Assembly (NCBI GenBank): GCA_944380605.1
Contig: CALWIA010000032.1
Span: forward strand, 55,890-119,889
Reading direction: 5' to 3'
DNA from: an uncultured Lachnospiraceae bacterium
GTDB lineage: Bacteria; Bacillota; Clostridia; Lachnospirales; Lachnospiraceae
DNA length: 64,000 nt
The translations under genes were made by a program, and so were the position numbers. Position 1 is the first letter of the stretch, and each line of letters begins with the position of its first letter. The notes beneath the pieces were generated by a model. That model ran no database searches. It was not told where the DNA came from and worked only from the letters and a program-made list of their open reading frames with translations. Shown here piece by piece: positions 1-8,798 of the stretch.

Positions 1-178
1 CCTCTCCGCTGCCCTCTTCCGCCGCTTCCGTATCGCCGGACGCCGCTGCCGCTGTGGTATCAGCCGCCGCTGCCGCCGTGGTTTCCGCGGAATCTCCGCC
101 GGAGGAACATCCGGCCAGCATACCGGCCGCCAGGATCACTCCCATTCCCAATGCTGCTGCTCTGTTTCTTTTTTTCAT
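1..178 (-). CDS. ABC sugar-binding lipoprotein, N-terminus only (cut by window edge)
   Basis: Only the first ~59 codons are inside the window. The start at 178 reads MKKRNRAAALGMGVILAAGM followed by the lipobox LAGC, so this is a secreted lipoprotein anchored through Cys at about residue 24. An Ala/Thr/Ser/Asp/Glu-rich flexible linker follows, as in many Lachnospiraceae extracellular solute-binding proteins. It lies just downstream of two carbohydrate ABC permeases on the same strand, which makes it the likely binding protein of that importer. The ligand cannot be judged because the binding domain is outside the window. Confidence 0.8.
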   Translation of the reverse strand, partial: MKKRNRAAALGMGVILAAGMLAGCSSGGDSAETTAAAAADTTAAAASGDTEAAEEGSGE

Positions 179-243
179 AAAACCCTTCCTTTCCGCGGCC
201 CCCTCCCGGAGCCGCCATATATAATGTAATTTGTATTTCTGAC

Positions 244-1083
244 TTACTCCTTCACCGCGCCGGACGCGATGCCGTCGATGATGTAGCGCTGTCCGCAGAG
301 GAACACGATAATCAGAGGCAGAATCGCCGATACCGCCGCCGCCATCATCAGGGAATAGATGCTGCCGGACTCGGTGGCGAACAGCTTCATGCCCAGCTGA
401 ATGGTAAACAGTTCCCGCTTGCTTAAGAAAATCAGCGGCATCTGGTAGTCGTTCCAGGTCCAGACGAACTTCAGAATCGCCAGGGTAGCCATGGACGGCT
501 TAACCAGCGGAAGAATGATCTTCCAGAAGATGATCCAGTGGCTGGCGCCGTCGATGCGGGCGGATTCACAAAGGGAATTGGAAATGCCCATCATCGCCTG
601 CCGCAGCAGGAATACGCCGTAGGTACTGAACATGGTCATCAGGATCAGGCCCATGTGGGTGTTGTACAGGCCGGTTTCCGTCATGATGACGAAACGGCTG
701 ACGATCATAACCTGAGGCGGAATCATCATGGTAGCCAGGTACAGCAGGAAGATCTTGTCTCTCCATTTCCAGCGAACCTTGGTAAATCCGTAGGCGCCCA
801 GCGCCGAAATCAGGATCTGCAGAATCGTGGACAGCACCGTAATCTTGATGCTGTTGAGGTAGTACATACCGAAGTTGTACTCCTCGCCCCATACCACCTT
901 GTAGTTGTCCAGTCCCACAAAGGTCTTGGGAATCCATTCAATGGGGAAATTGAATACTTCGTTTTCAATCTTGAACGAAGTGGAAATCATCCAGGCCAGC
1001 GGAGCCAGCATGGTGATTCCGATGAAGTACAGGATAATGGTAGCAATTACCTTTCCTGCAGAAAGCTTCTTTAAACCTCCCAT
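244..1083 (-). CDS. Carbohydrate ABC transporter permease (MalG/CUT1 type)
   Basis: A 279-residue inner-membrane permease with about six membrane segments. The EAA loop that contacts the ATPase is visible near residues 175-195 (ESARIDGASHW, then ILPL). The start ATG at 1083 follows an AGGAGG site. It lies 12 bp behind the other permease and ahead of the lipoprotein gene, giving permease-permease-binding protein in one transcript. No ATPase gene is in the set, so it probably shares a housekeeping multi-sugar ATPase such as the one at 52657-53769. The substrate is unknown; the divergent AraC regulator and sulfatase hint at a host or dietary glycan (inference). Confidence 0.9.
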   Translation of the reverse strand: MGGLKKLSAGKVIATIILYFIGITMLAPLAWMISTSFKIENEVFNFPIEWIPKTFVGLDNYKVVWGEEYNFGMYYLNSIKITVLSTILQILISALGAYGFTKVRWKWRDKIFLLYLATMMIPPQVMIVSRFVIMTETGLYNTHMGLILMTMFSTYGVFLLRQAMMGISNSLCESARIDGASHWIIFWKIILPLVKPSMATLAILKFVWTWNDYQMPLIFLSKRELFTIQLGMKLFATESGSIYSLMMAAAVSAILPLIIVFLCGQRYIIDGIASGAVKE

Positions 1084-1095
1084 GTGTCTCCTCCT

Positions 1096-2028
1096 TTATT
1101 CGTTGGTGAAATTCTTCTGGTATTTCCACTGGATCATGGTCACGATGAAAATAACCACGAACAGCGCCCAGGCCAGTGCGCAGGCATAACCCATTTTGAA
1201 ATCCTGGAACGCGGTCCGGTAAATGTAGTAGGCCATAACGGACGTGGCGTTTCCGGGGCCGCCCTGGGTCAGCACGCTGATCAGGTCGAATACCTTAAAG
1301 GAACTGATAATTCCCATGATGCCCAGGAAAAACGTGGTGGGTGAAACCATAGGCACCGTAATATAAAGGAACTGCTGTCTGGCGTTGGCTCCGTCTATGG
1401 CCGCCGCCTCGTACAGGTCTAACGGCACATTTTTCAGTCCCGCCATGTACACCGCTACGTAATAACCTACCTGCGTCCAGATGTTGATGATCATAACCGC
1501 CGCCAGGGCCCAGCGCTCATCCACCAGCCAGCGGGGCGGGTTCTCGATGCCCAGGGACATTAAAAACTGGTTGATAGGTCCGTAGCTGGGCTGCAGCAGC
1601 ACCTGCCACACCGTACATACCGCCACGATACTGGCGATATAGGGGATGAAGATCATGGCGCGGATGCCTTTGCCACCGTAGGTATGGCGGTTGATGATCT
1701 CCGCCATGATCAGGCCCAGCACCAGAAGCGCCGGCACCGTCACCGCTGTAAAGACCAGGTTGTTGATCATGGACGCCTTAAACCAGTCATCGGAAAACAG
1801 GTCGATGAAGTTTTCCAGTCCCGTGAACTCAATGGCGCCCCATCCTTTTAAGAAGTTCCACTCCGTAAAGCTTAAGCCCAGGGACATTGCTACCGGAATC
1901 AGAATGAAAATCACAAATCCCACAAATCCCGGCAGAATAAACAGGAATCCGGTGATGTTTTCCTTAGTAGAAGCCTTCATCGACTGCTTCTCGGCTGCTT
2001 TCCCGGATCCGGTTGCCATACTTGCCAT
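1096..2028 (-). CDS. Sugar ABC transporter permease (MalF/UgpA type)
   Basis: A 310-residue permease starting at ATG 2028, chosen because AGGAGG stands six bases upstream; an in-frame start at 2127 would precede the promoter. Features are an N-terminal cytoplasmic tail, about six membrane segments and the EAA motif YEAAAIDGANARQQF near residue 220. It is the first gene of the importer operon and partners the MalG-type permease to form the channel. The promoter lies 50-78 bp upstream of the start. Family assignment is firm; the substrate is not deducible. Confidence 0.9.
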   Translation of the reverse strand: MASMATGSGKAAEKQSMKASTKENITGFLFILPGFVGFVIFILIPVAMSLGLSFTEWNFLKGWGAIEFTGLENFIDLFSDDWFKASMINNLVFTAVTVPALLVLGLIMAEIINRHTYGGKGIRAMIFIPYIASIVAVCTVWQVLLQPSYGPINQFLMSLGIENPPRWLVDERWALAAVMIINIWTQVGYYVAVYMAGLKNVPLDLYEAAAIDGANARQQFLYITVPMVSPTTFFLGIMGIISSFKVFDLISVLTQGGPGNATSVMAYYIYRTAFQDFKMGYACALAWALFVVIFIVTMIQWKYQKNFTNE

Positions 2029-2077
2029 ACAATTCCTCCTTTTTATCCTTGCCGCTGGTGCAATTCTTACTGTAATC

Positions 2078-2106
2078 ATCATAACCCCTTGTAAAAGAAA
2101 TGTAAA
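2078..2106 (-). promoter_or_regulatory. Sigma-A promoter of the sugar ABC operon
   Basis: On the minus strand TTTACA (2106-2101), a 17-base spacer and TATGAT (2083-2078) form a good promoter 50 bases ahead of the permease start. One of the two 17-bp direct repeats lies just upstream of the -35, where an AraC-type activator would sit. Confidence 0.7.
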
Positions 2107-2118
2107 ACGGATATTCAC

Positions 2119-2135
2119 CCTGCACAATGAAATTC
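2119..2135 (+). repeat. Direct repeat copy 1, candidate AraC-regulator site
   Basis: CCTGCACAATGAAATTC matches the copy at 2256-2272 at 15 of 17 positions. It is 12 bp upstream of the -35 of the ABC operon. The role as binding site of the divergent AraC-type regulator is inferred from position. Confidence 0.5.
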
Positions 2136-2255
2136 GTAAACCGCCCTGTGGTTTTGTGTGATTTTTCTCTGCATTTCCGGCAGGATTTTACTTTTGTCCA
2201 TGTTTTTATAAAAAAGGCGTAAAAATGCCCTCCAACTTCCGCTTTTTGCCGTCAT

Positions 2256-2272
2256 CCTGCACAAAGAATTTC
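2256..2272 (+). repeat. Direct repeat copy 2, candidate AraC-regulator site
   Basis: CCTGCACAAAGAATTTC, in the same orientation as copy 1 and offset by 137 bp, about 13 helical turns. It lies about 100 bp upstream of the regulator's own -35. The two copies could support looping or dual control (inference). Confidence 0.5.
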
Positions 2273-2372
2273 TCCTCATTCTTTTCATTTCTCCCGTTTT
2301 TCCTGGTTTGTTGCTCTTTCTCCCAGATGTTGCCAATAGTACACTCCCTTCTGCTTTCTTTCTCCCGCCGCA

Positions 2373-2401
2373 TTGACAAACGCTCTTCCTTCCCATATTA
2401 T
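2373..2401 (+). promoter_or_regulatory. Near-consensus sigma-A promoter of the AraC regulator gene
   Basis: TTGACA (2373-2378), a 17-base spacer and TATTAT (2396-2401). Transcription would begin near 2408, which excludes upstream in-frame starts and supports translation from ATG 2441. Confidence 0.8.
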
Positions 2402-2440
2402 GTATTTATGACAAATTATTCAGGCATCGGAGGCAATGAC

Positions 2441-4690
2441 ATGTTCAATACCAACAAAAAAGTTTTCTTCAGCTTTATGTCCACCTACTGCGTCATCATT
2501 GTCCTGGTTCTGGTCTGCCTGTTTCCTATTTATATCTCTCTGGAAGATTCCGAGGCCGACAAGGCGGCCCGGTCCATCCGCAGCCACAGCATCAACGCCG
2601 CCGATGAGATGGACGCCCGGGAAGAATCCCTGTTTTACGCGGCCCGCAATTTCTACGCCGACCAGGCGCTGCAGCGGATCTACTACAGCAGCACCCGCAG
2701 CGCGGACACCACGCTGTTTTACGACATGAGCCTGCTGCAGAAACAGCTGAAGCTGCACTTCCAGAACATCGACGGCATCCGGGACGTTTTCGTATATATT
2801 CCCAAATTCGACTATGTGCTGACTCAGAAATACATTTTTGAGACCCGTTCCCGCTTCTATCAGAACAACCAGTTCCGCGCTTTAAACGAAACCGACTGGC
2901 TGGAAGAGGCATTTCTGTCCGAGGAAAAGATTTTCCTGAAGTCCGACACCTTTATGGACTACTTAAGCCGGGATCCGGACGCGCCGGTGATCAACAAGAT
3001 TTTCCTGTTCCCCATGGCCGGAGACGCCAACATCCGGATTCTGATCATGGTTTCCCTGGACGCCGGCGCCATGGCCCGGACCTTCCTGCCTCCGCAGATC
3101 GCGGAAGACAGCTTCGCCGTCATTGCCGACGCCGACGGCACCATTCTGGCCAGCACCCTGCCGCCGGACGCAAGCACGGCCAAGCTTCTGCAGGATCAGG
3201 ACGACTATGCCATACTTTCCGTCACAGCCGCCGACGGCAGACAAATCTACACCGGCATCAGCAAACAGTATTTCCAGCAGATCCGCCGGGACACCTTCCT
3301 GCTGATCGGCCGCAGCATCGGCCTGTCACTGGTGGCCGGCGCCTGCGTCGCCCTGGTCTTTTCCTGGAAGCGTTCCAAACCCATTGAACAGATCTTCAGC
3401 ATGATCCGCACCGGATGCGTCGGCAGCGAGAAAAATTCCGGCTATATGTCGGAAATCGAGGATTCGGTAATCAGCATGGTTTCCGAGATCCGCCAGTGCA
3501 AGACCACCATACAGGACCTGGATTCCATGGTCTGCAGCAGCCTGCTGGAGCACCTGTTCTTCGGCAGCCTGGCGTCCGGGCGCCGGGAAAGCGCCTTTAT
3601 CCAGTACTACGGCCCCATGCCTTCTCCCTGTCTGGCCGCCGCGGTCAGCTGGGCCCCGGAAGGCGCGCCGCCGTCGGAAGAAACCATTTTAAAAGCGCTG
3701 GAAAGCGCCGGCCAGGACACCTACGTCCACTATCGTTACGGAGACCGTCTCTACCTGCTGCTTCCCTTTGAATCAGAAGCGGAAATCCGTTCCCGTCTGG
3801 AAACGGCGCTGCGCAGCCTGCGGGAAGGCGGCTTTGCAGTTACCAAAGCCGGCATCAGCAATTCCCTAAGCAGTCTGCAGGCGGTGCGCCAGGGTGTGCG
3901 CCAGGCCACCCGCAGGCTGGAAGCCGGCTTTCATCTCCAGGGGATTTACCTGTTTGCCCACACCTATTCCTCCAAGTCCAGCCGCAATCTGTTAAGCGTC
4001 CAGACCATGGAATCCCTACAGCGCACCCTGCTCACCGGCAACTGCGCCGCGGCGGACAAGCTGATCAGCGAGCTGTTTGAACAGATCGAGCCGGAACACC
4101 TGGACGCGGTGGATTTCCGCCAGCTGTTTTTCTCCCTGCGCTCGGTCTACTCCGGCGTAGCCAGCCAGTTTCTGCTGGAAGCGGAGCGCAGCGGCGAGTC
4201 GGTGGAATCCTGGCTGCGGCTGCCGGACGATCTGGACGAATACCGGGCCGAGACCATCAAAAACACGTTTCTGGCCTTCAACCAGAGCCTGTACCAGTAT
4301 TACGAGAAACACCTGACCCGGACCGCCCGGATCAAGGGGCTGGACGTACTGCGGTACATCGAGGAGCACCTGGATGACCCCAACCTGTGCGCCGGCTCCA
4401 TCGCCGCCCACTTCCATCTGTCGGAAAAATACATCTTTCAGCTGGTAAAAGGGGCCTGCGGCGAAACCCTCAACGACCACATCTCCCTTCTCCGCGTGCA
4501 GAAGGGCATCGAACTGCTGGAAAACACCCGGATGAAAGTCGCCGACATCGCGCTGAAGACGGGATTTACTTCTTCCAACAGCATGTACAAGGTATTTATG
4601 CGGGTCAAGGGGCTTCCCCCTTCCGCCTACCGCCAGAAGCAGAAAGGCGGCGCGCCCAAAGCAGAACATACAGAAACTGACCAACCATAA
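2441..4690 (+). CDS. Membrane-anchored AraC family regulator (YesN-like, extracellular sensor domain)
   Basis: A 749-residue protein starting at ATG 2441 with GGAGG seven bases upstream. A first membrane helix at about residues 8-30 is followed by an extracytoplasmic region to about 283, probably Cache-like, and a second helix near 285-308. A cytoplasmic linker leads to a C-terminal AraC double helix-turn-helix at about 631-730, with the recognisable second-HTH stretch VADIALKTGFTSSNSMYKVF. Proteins of this architecture sense sugars or cell-surface signals and activate neighbouring carbohydrate transport genes. It is divergent from the ABC importer and 15 bp ahead of the sulfatase, so both are likely targets (inference). 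Confidence 0.88.
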   Translation: MFNTNKKVFFSFMSTYCVIIVLVLVCLFPIYISLEDSEADKAARSIRSHSINAADEMDAREESLFYAARNFYADQALQRIYYSSTRSADTTLFYDMSLLQKQLKLHFQNIDGIRDVFVYIPKFDYVLTQKYIFETRSRFYQNNQFRALNETDWLEEAFLSEEKIFLKSDTFMDYLSRDPDAPVINKIFLFPMAGDANIRILIMVSLDAGAMARTFLPPQIAEDSFAVIADADGTILASTLPPDASTAKLLQDQDDYAILSVTAADGRQIYTGISKQYFQQIRRDTFLLIGRSIGLSLVAGACVALVFSWKRSKPIEQIFSMIRTGCVGSEKNSGYMSEIEDSVISMVSEIRQCKTTIQDLDSMVCSSLLEHLFFGSLASGRRESAFIQYYGPMPSPCLAAAVSWAPEGAPPSEETILKALESAGQDTYVHYRYGDRLYLLLPFESEAEIRSRLETALRSLREGGFAVTKAGISNSLSSLQAVRQGVRQATRRLEAGFHLQGIYLFAHTYSSKSSRNLLSVQTMESLQRTLLTGNCAAADKLISELFEQIEPEHLDAVDFRQLFFSLRSVYSGVASQFLLEAERSGESVESWLRLPDDLDEYRAETIKNTFLAFNQSLYQYYEKHLTRTARIKGLDVLRYIEEHLDDPNLCAGSIAAHFHLSEKYIFQLVKGACGETLNDHISLLRVQKGIELLENTRMKVADIALKTGFTSSNSMYKVFMRVKGLPPSAYRQKQKGGAPKAEHTETDQP

Positions 4691-4705
4691 AGGAGGACCT
4701 GTTTT

Positions 4706-6178
4706 ATGAGAGCTATTATGATGATGTTCGATTCCCTGAACCGGCATTTCCTGCCCAATTACGGCTGCGACTGGACGGTCATGCCCAACTTCCGCCGCCT
4801 GGCGGACAAGGCGGTGACCTTTGACAACTTCTACGCCGGCAGCATGCCCTGTATGCCCGCCCGCCGGGAGCTGCACACGGGGCGCTACAATTTCCTGCAT
4901 ACGTCCTGGTCGCCGCTGCAGCCCTATGACGATTCCGTCATCCAGCGGATGAAAGACGCCGGCATCTACACCCACATCACCACCGACCACTTCCACTACT
5001 GGGAAGACGGCGGCAGCTGCTACATCAGCAAATTCGACAGCTACGAGATGCACCGGGGCCAGCAGGGCGATCCCTGGATCGGCCAGGTTCCGTGGCCGGA
5101 GTTCCCGGACACCCTGTGCCGCCGCAAAAACGGCCAGAACTGGCGTCACGACTGGATCAACCGCAGCTTTATGCAGACCGAAGAACAGCTGCCCCAGACC
5201 CGCACCTTTGAAAGCGGTCTGGACTTCATCGAGCGCAACGCCGCCTACGACCGCTGGTTCCTGCAGATCGAAGCCTTCGATCCCCACGAGCCCTTCTACA
5301 CCCAGGGCGACTACAAAAAGCTCTATCCCGACGACTACCATGGCAAGAATCTGGACTGGCCGGACTACGGCAAAAACGAATACGGCGAAGAAGCCACCCG
5401 CCACGTCCGCTACGAGTACGCCGCCCTTCTCAGCATGTGCGACCACAGCCTGGGACGGCTTCTGGACAAAATGGACGAACTGGACATGTGGAAGGACACC
5501 ATGCTCATCGTCAACACGGACCACGGCTTTATGCTGGGAGAAAAAGAGTGGATGGGCAAGAACATCCAGCCTATGTACCAGGAAATCTCCCATCTGCCGT
5601 TCTTCATCTGGGATCCCAGATGTCCCCAGGCAGCGGGCAAGCGCCGCGCCGGCCTGGCCCAGACCGTGGACATCGTGCCCACCCTGGCGGAGTATTTCCA
5701 GATCGACCCGCCGGCCCACATGGATGGACGCAGCCTGACTCCCATAATCCAGGACGACACGCCCATTCGGGAAACCGCCCTCTTCGGCGTCCACGGCGGC
5801 CATATCAACATCACCGACGGCCGGTATGTATACATGAAAGCGCCGGCTTCGGAGGAAAACACGCCGCTGTACGAATACACCGACATGCCCTGCCATATGC
5901 GGGATCCCTTCTCCGTCCAGGAACTGAGCCAGGCGGAGCTCATCGACGGATTCCCCCATATGAACGGCGCGAAAGTGATGAAGATCCCCACCCGCACCTA
6001 TTTCAGCGCCTACAAGTACGGCACCCGTCTCTACGACCTGCAGCAGGATCCTCAGGAGACCCATCCCATAGAGGACGCCGCCGTCGTCCGCCGGCTGGAA
6101 GATGCCATGGTGCGGATGATGAAGGAAAACGAAGCCCCCGAAGAACAGTATGAACGGATCGGACTGAAAACGGACTGA
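4706..6178 (+). CDS. Cys-type sulfatase (alkaline phosphatase superfamily), cytoplasmic
   Basis: A 490-residue type I sulfatase. The signature CMPARRELHTGR (Cys49) fits C-x-P-S/A-R-x4-T-G-R, so Cys49 should become formylglycine; in anaerobes this needs an anSME enzyme, none of which is in the window. The metal-binding Asp near the N-terminus (MMFDSLN) and a second metal motif (NTDHGF) are present. No signal peptide is visible, so it acts inside the cell, presumably on an imported sulfated sugar. It follows the AraC regulator with its own AGGAGG site and ends at a strong terminator. The substrate is unknown. Confidence 0.9.
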   Translation: MRAIMMMFDSLNRHFLPNYGCDWTVMPNFRRLADKAVTFDNFYAGSMPCMPARRELHTGRYNFLHTSWSPLQPYDDSVIQRMKDAGIYTHITTDHFHYWEDGGSCYISKFDSYEMHRGQQGDPWIGQVPWPEFPDTLCRRKNGQNWRHDWINRSFMQTEEQLPQTRTFESGLDFIERNAAYDRWFLQIEAFDPHEPFYTQGDYKKLYPDDYHGKNLDWPDYGKNEYGEEATRHVRYEYAALLSMCDHSLGRLLDKMDELDMWKDTMLIVNTDHGFMLGEKEWMGKNIQPMYQEISHLPFFIWDPRCPQAAGKRRAGLAQTVDIVPTLAEYFQIDPPAHMDGRSLTPIIQDDTPIRETALFGVHGGHINITDGRYVYMKAPASEENTPLYEYTDMPCHMRDPFSVQELSQAELIDGFPHMNGAKVMKIPTRTYFSAYKYGTRLYDLQQDPQETHPIEDAAVVRRLEDAMVRMMKENEAPEEQYERIGLKTD

Positions 6179-6196
6179 TCCCCAGGCCTATCGCGT

Positions 6197-6237
6197 AAAA
6201 AACGCCCCTGCGGAGCGAACTCCGCAGGAGCGTTTTT
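6197..6237. terminator. Bidirectional intrinsic terminator
   Basis: The stem CTGCGGAG/CTCCGCAG closes on a CGAA loop. A-rich and T-rich flanks extend pairing (AACGC/GCGTT) and give a U-tract both ways. It serves the sulfatase transcript (plus) and ftsH (minus). Confidence 0.9.
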
Positions 6238-6249
6238 CTTTGCGTTTTC

Positions 6250-8151
6250 TTATTCTACATTGCGGTGCTGGGATTCCGGATCCTGGCTGTCGTCCAGCTT
6301 CATGGGAGAATTCAGAATCTCCATAAATTCTTCACCGGTGATGGTTTCTTTCTCCAGCAGATACGCGGCGATCTCGTGCAGCTTGCCCTGATTTTCCGTC
6401 AGGATATCCATGGCCTTGTCATAAGCCTGCTTCACCAGCTTCACCACTTCTTCGTCGATGATCCGGGCCGTCTCCGGCGAGCAGGCCAGAGAAGTGTCTC
6501 CGCCCAGATACTGGTTGTTCACCGTTTCCAGCGCCACCATGCCGAACTGGTCGCTCATGCCGTACCGGGTGATCATGGCCCGGGCCAGCTTCGTCGCCTG
6601 CTCGATATCGTTGGACGCGCCGGTGGTAATGGAATGGAAAATCAGTTCCTCCGCCGCGCGGCCGCCAGTGAGGGTGGCGATCTTGTTGAAGGCCTCGTCC
6701 CGGCTCATCAGATACCGCTCGTCCTGGTCCACCTGCATGGTGTAGCCCAGGGCGCCGGAAGTTCTGGGGATAATGGTGATCTTGTGCACCGGAGCCGAAT
6801 GGCTCTGGCAGGCGGCCACCAGCGCGTGGCCCACCTCGTGGTACGCCACGATCTTCTTTTCATTGACGCTGACGCCGGAATCCTTTCTCTGGTATCCGGC
6901 AATGACCACTTCCACACTTTCTTCCAGATCCTGCTGGGAAACGCTCTTTCTTCCCATGCGCACCGCCCGCAGGGCGGCCTCGTTGATGATGTTGGCCAGT
7001 TCCGCGCCGCTGGCTCCGGAAGTGGCCCTGGCAATATCCTGGAAATTCACGGTTTCATCCAGCTTCACAGCCTTGCCGTGCACCCGCAGAATGGCTTCCC
7101 GGCCCTTTAAATCCGGCAGTTCCACCGGGATCCGCCGGTCAAAGCGGCCCGGGCGCAGCAGCGCCGGATCCAGGGACTCGGGGCGGTTGGTAGCCGCCAG
7201 AATCACCACACCCTTGCGGCCGTCAAAACCGTCCATCTCCGCCAGCAGCTGGTTTAAGGTCTGCTCTCTCTCGTCGTTTCCGGCAAATCCGCTGCCATCC
7301 CGCTTCTTTCCTATAGTATCGATCTCATCAATAAATACGATGCAGGGCGCCTTTTCATTGGCCTGCTTGAACAGATCCCGCACCTTGGCGGCGCCCATGC
7401 CCACAAACATCTCCACAAATTCCGAACCGGAAATGGAGAAAAACGGCACCTTGGCTTCTCCGGCCACCGCTCTGGCCAGCAGCGTCTTGCCGGTGCCCGG
7501 AGGGCCCACCAGCAGCGCGCCCTTGGGCAGCGACGCGCCGATATCCGCGTACTTCTGGGGATTGTGCAGAAAGTCCACGATCTCCTTTAACGCGTCCTTG
7601 GCCTCTTCCTGCCCCGCCACGTCGGCAAAGGTCTTGCCGGTCTCCGACTCGGCGTAGATCTTGGCGTTGGACTTGCCGAAGGTCATGGCGTTGGTGCCGC
7701 CCATTTTCTTCTGCATATACCGGGCCATCAGCTGGCCGATGACCACGAAAATCAGAATGGGAATCACCCACTGGAACAGCAGCGTCATGATCATGGAAGG
7801 CTGTTCCACTATCTCCTCCGCGAAGACCACATCGTGGTCCAGCAGCTTCTGGGTCAGGGTGTCGTCCGGCCAGGGCCCGGTCTTGTACTGGGCCACTTCG
7901 TCCTCGCCGAACCGGTTCTGTCTTCCGGTTTTGGCCAGGAAGTCGATCTGGTCCTCATTTCTGGCCACCTGCAGCACGTTGCCGTCGTCGATCATCTCCA
8001 GAAACGTGCTGTAGGGCACTTCCGTGACCTGGCGTCCCTGCATAAACGGCATCAGCACCAGGTTCAGCGCCATCAGCACGATCATCACGATGGTGTAGTA
8101 ATAAAAAAATGGTTTTCTTGAATGTTCCGAATTATCGTCTCTCATACCCAT
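6250..8151 (-). CDS. ftsH: ATP-dependent zinc metalloprotease FtsH
   Basis: A 633-residue membrane-bound AAA+ protease that degrades misfolded membrane and short-lived cytosolic proteins as a hexamer. Two N-terminal membrane helices (about 15-36 and 120-142) bracket a short outside domain. Walker A GPPGTGKT is at 216-223 and Walker B IVFIDEID near 271. The SRH region is around [20 protein letters not shown], and the zinc site HEVGH is at 438-442. Start ATG 8151 is preferred over 8145 because AGGAG is nine bases upstream. It follows the flavodoxin gene by 14 bp, so they are probably co-transcribed. Confidence 0.97.
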   Translation of the reverse strand: MGMRDDNSEHSRKPFFYYYTIVMIVLMALNLVLMPFMQGRQVTEVPYSTFLEMIDDGNVLQVARNEDQIDFLAKTGRQNRFGEDEVAQYKTGPWPDDTLTQKLLDHDVVFAEEIVEQPSMIMTLLFQWVIPILIFVVIGQLMARYMQKKMGGTNAMTFGKSNAKIYAESETGKTFADVAGQEEAKDALKEIVDFLHNPQKYADIGASLPKGALLVGPPGTGKTLLARAVAGEAKVPFFSISGSEFVEMFVGMGAAKVRDLFKQANEKAPCIVFIDEIDTIGKKRDGSGFAGNDEREQTLNQLLAEMDGFDGRKGVVILAATNRPESLDPALLRPGRFDRRIPVELPDLKGREAILRVHGKAVKLDETVNFQDIARATSGASGAELANIINEAALRAVRMGRKSVSQQDLEESVEVVIAGYQRKDSGVSVNEKKIVAYHEVGHALVAACQSHSAPVHKITIIPRTSGALGYTMQVDQDERYLMSRDEAFNKIATLTGGRAAEELIFHSITTGASNDIEQATKLARAMITRYGMSDQFGMVALETVNNQYLGGDTSLACSPETARIIDEEVVKLVKQAYDKAMDILTENQGKLHEIAAYLLEKETITGEEFMEILNSPMKLDDSQDPESQHRNVE

Positions 8152-8165
8152 ACAGTTTTGCTCCT

Positions 8166-8711
8166 TTATGGCTTCTCATTTGGTTTTCCGGCCAGCGCCC
8201 GTTCCATAGCCGCCGCGGCAAAGGCCGCCGCCTGCGTCAGATCCGCCTCGTCCGGATGGGACTGGCCCTCTTCATAGGCGCGGATCATCATACGGATCCG
8301 GGGAGAATCCTCCTGCTGCTGCATCTTCCGGTACCGCTCCAGCACCTGGGCCGGCATCCGTCCGGCGCACAGAAACGCCCCCAGATATCCGCAGTCCTCC
8401 GGAAGCAGCGCTTTCACCCGATCCTCCACCTGCCGGAAATAGGCTTCGCTGCTGCCCATACCGCAAGTTCCAAACAGCGCCGCCTGCGTTCCATGCAGCC
8501 GGGAAAGAAATGCCTGTACACCCTCGCTGCAGGTGCCTTTATCGTTCCAGAACCCCACAAAATACACGTCTGTCTCCGGATCCGGCCCCTGCTCCAGGGC
8601 TTCCTCGATCCGGCAGACCGCTCCCGTATAGGCCGCCAGCCCCTTTTCTATGGCGCCGGCTACTCTCTGCGTATTGCCGGTACGGCTGTCATAAACGATT
8701 CTGTACTTCAT
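8166..8711 (-). CDS. Flavodoxin family protein (BilS-like)
   Basis: A 181-residue protein beginning MKYRIVYDSRTGNTQRVA, an FMN phosphate-binding loop of flavodoxin type (S-R-T-G-N-T). The start at 8711 has AGGAG eight bases upstream; an in-frame start at 8771 falls inside the promoter. It resembles the short flavodoxins named BilS in gut Firmicutes, but the bilirubin reductase partner BilR is not adjacent, so the specific role is unproven. It would act as an FMN electron carrier. It is the first gene ahead of ftsH. Confidence 0.75.
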   Translation of the reverse strand: MKYRIVYDSRTGNTQRVAGAIEKGLAAYTGAVCRIEEALEQGPDPETDVYFVGFWNDKGTCSEGVQAFLSRLHGTQAALFGTCGMGSSEAYFRQVEDRVKALLPEDCGYLGAFLCAGRMPAQVLERYRKMQQQEDSPRIRMMIRAYEEGQSHPDEADLTQAAAFAAAAMERALAGKPNEKP

Positions 8712-8742
8712 CCGCAGCGCTCCTTTCCTGGCTGTTCCCTTA

Positions 8743-8771
8743 ACCATACCCCTATTTTCCCCATATTTCAA
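8743..8771 (-). promoter_or_regulatory. Promoter of flavodoxin-ftsH
   Basis: Minus strand TTGAAA (8771-8766), 17-base spacer, TATGGT (8748-8743), 32 bases ahead of the start codon. Confidence 0.55.
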
Positions 8772-8798
8772 GAGAACTCACAAAAACTTAATACAACT

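Noticed and set aside
2115..2396. Possible 93-residue minus-strand protein upstream of the ABC operon
   Set aside because: It covers the regulator promoter and the direct repeats, lacks a ribosome site and has no recognisable fold.
4016..6064. Long open frame (682 codons) on the minus strand, antisense to the sulfatase and regulator
   Set aside because: It mirrors a high-GC coding region, has no family features, and spans two genes with clear motifs on the other strand.
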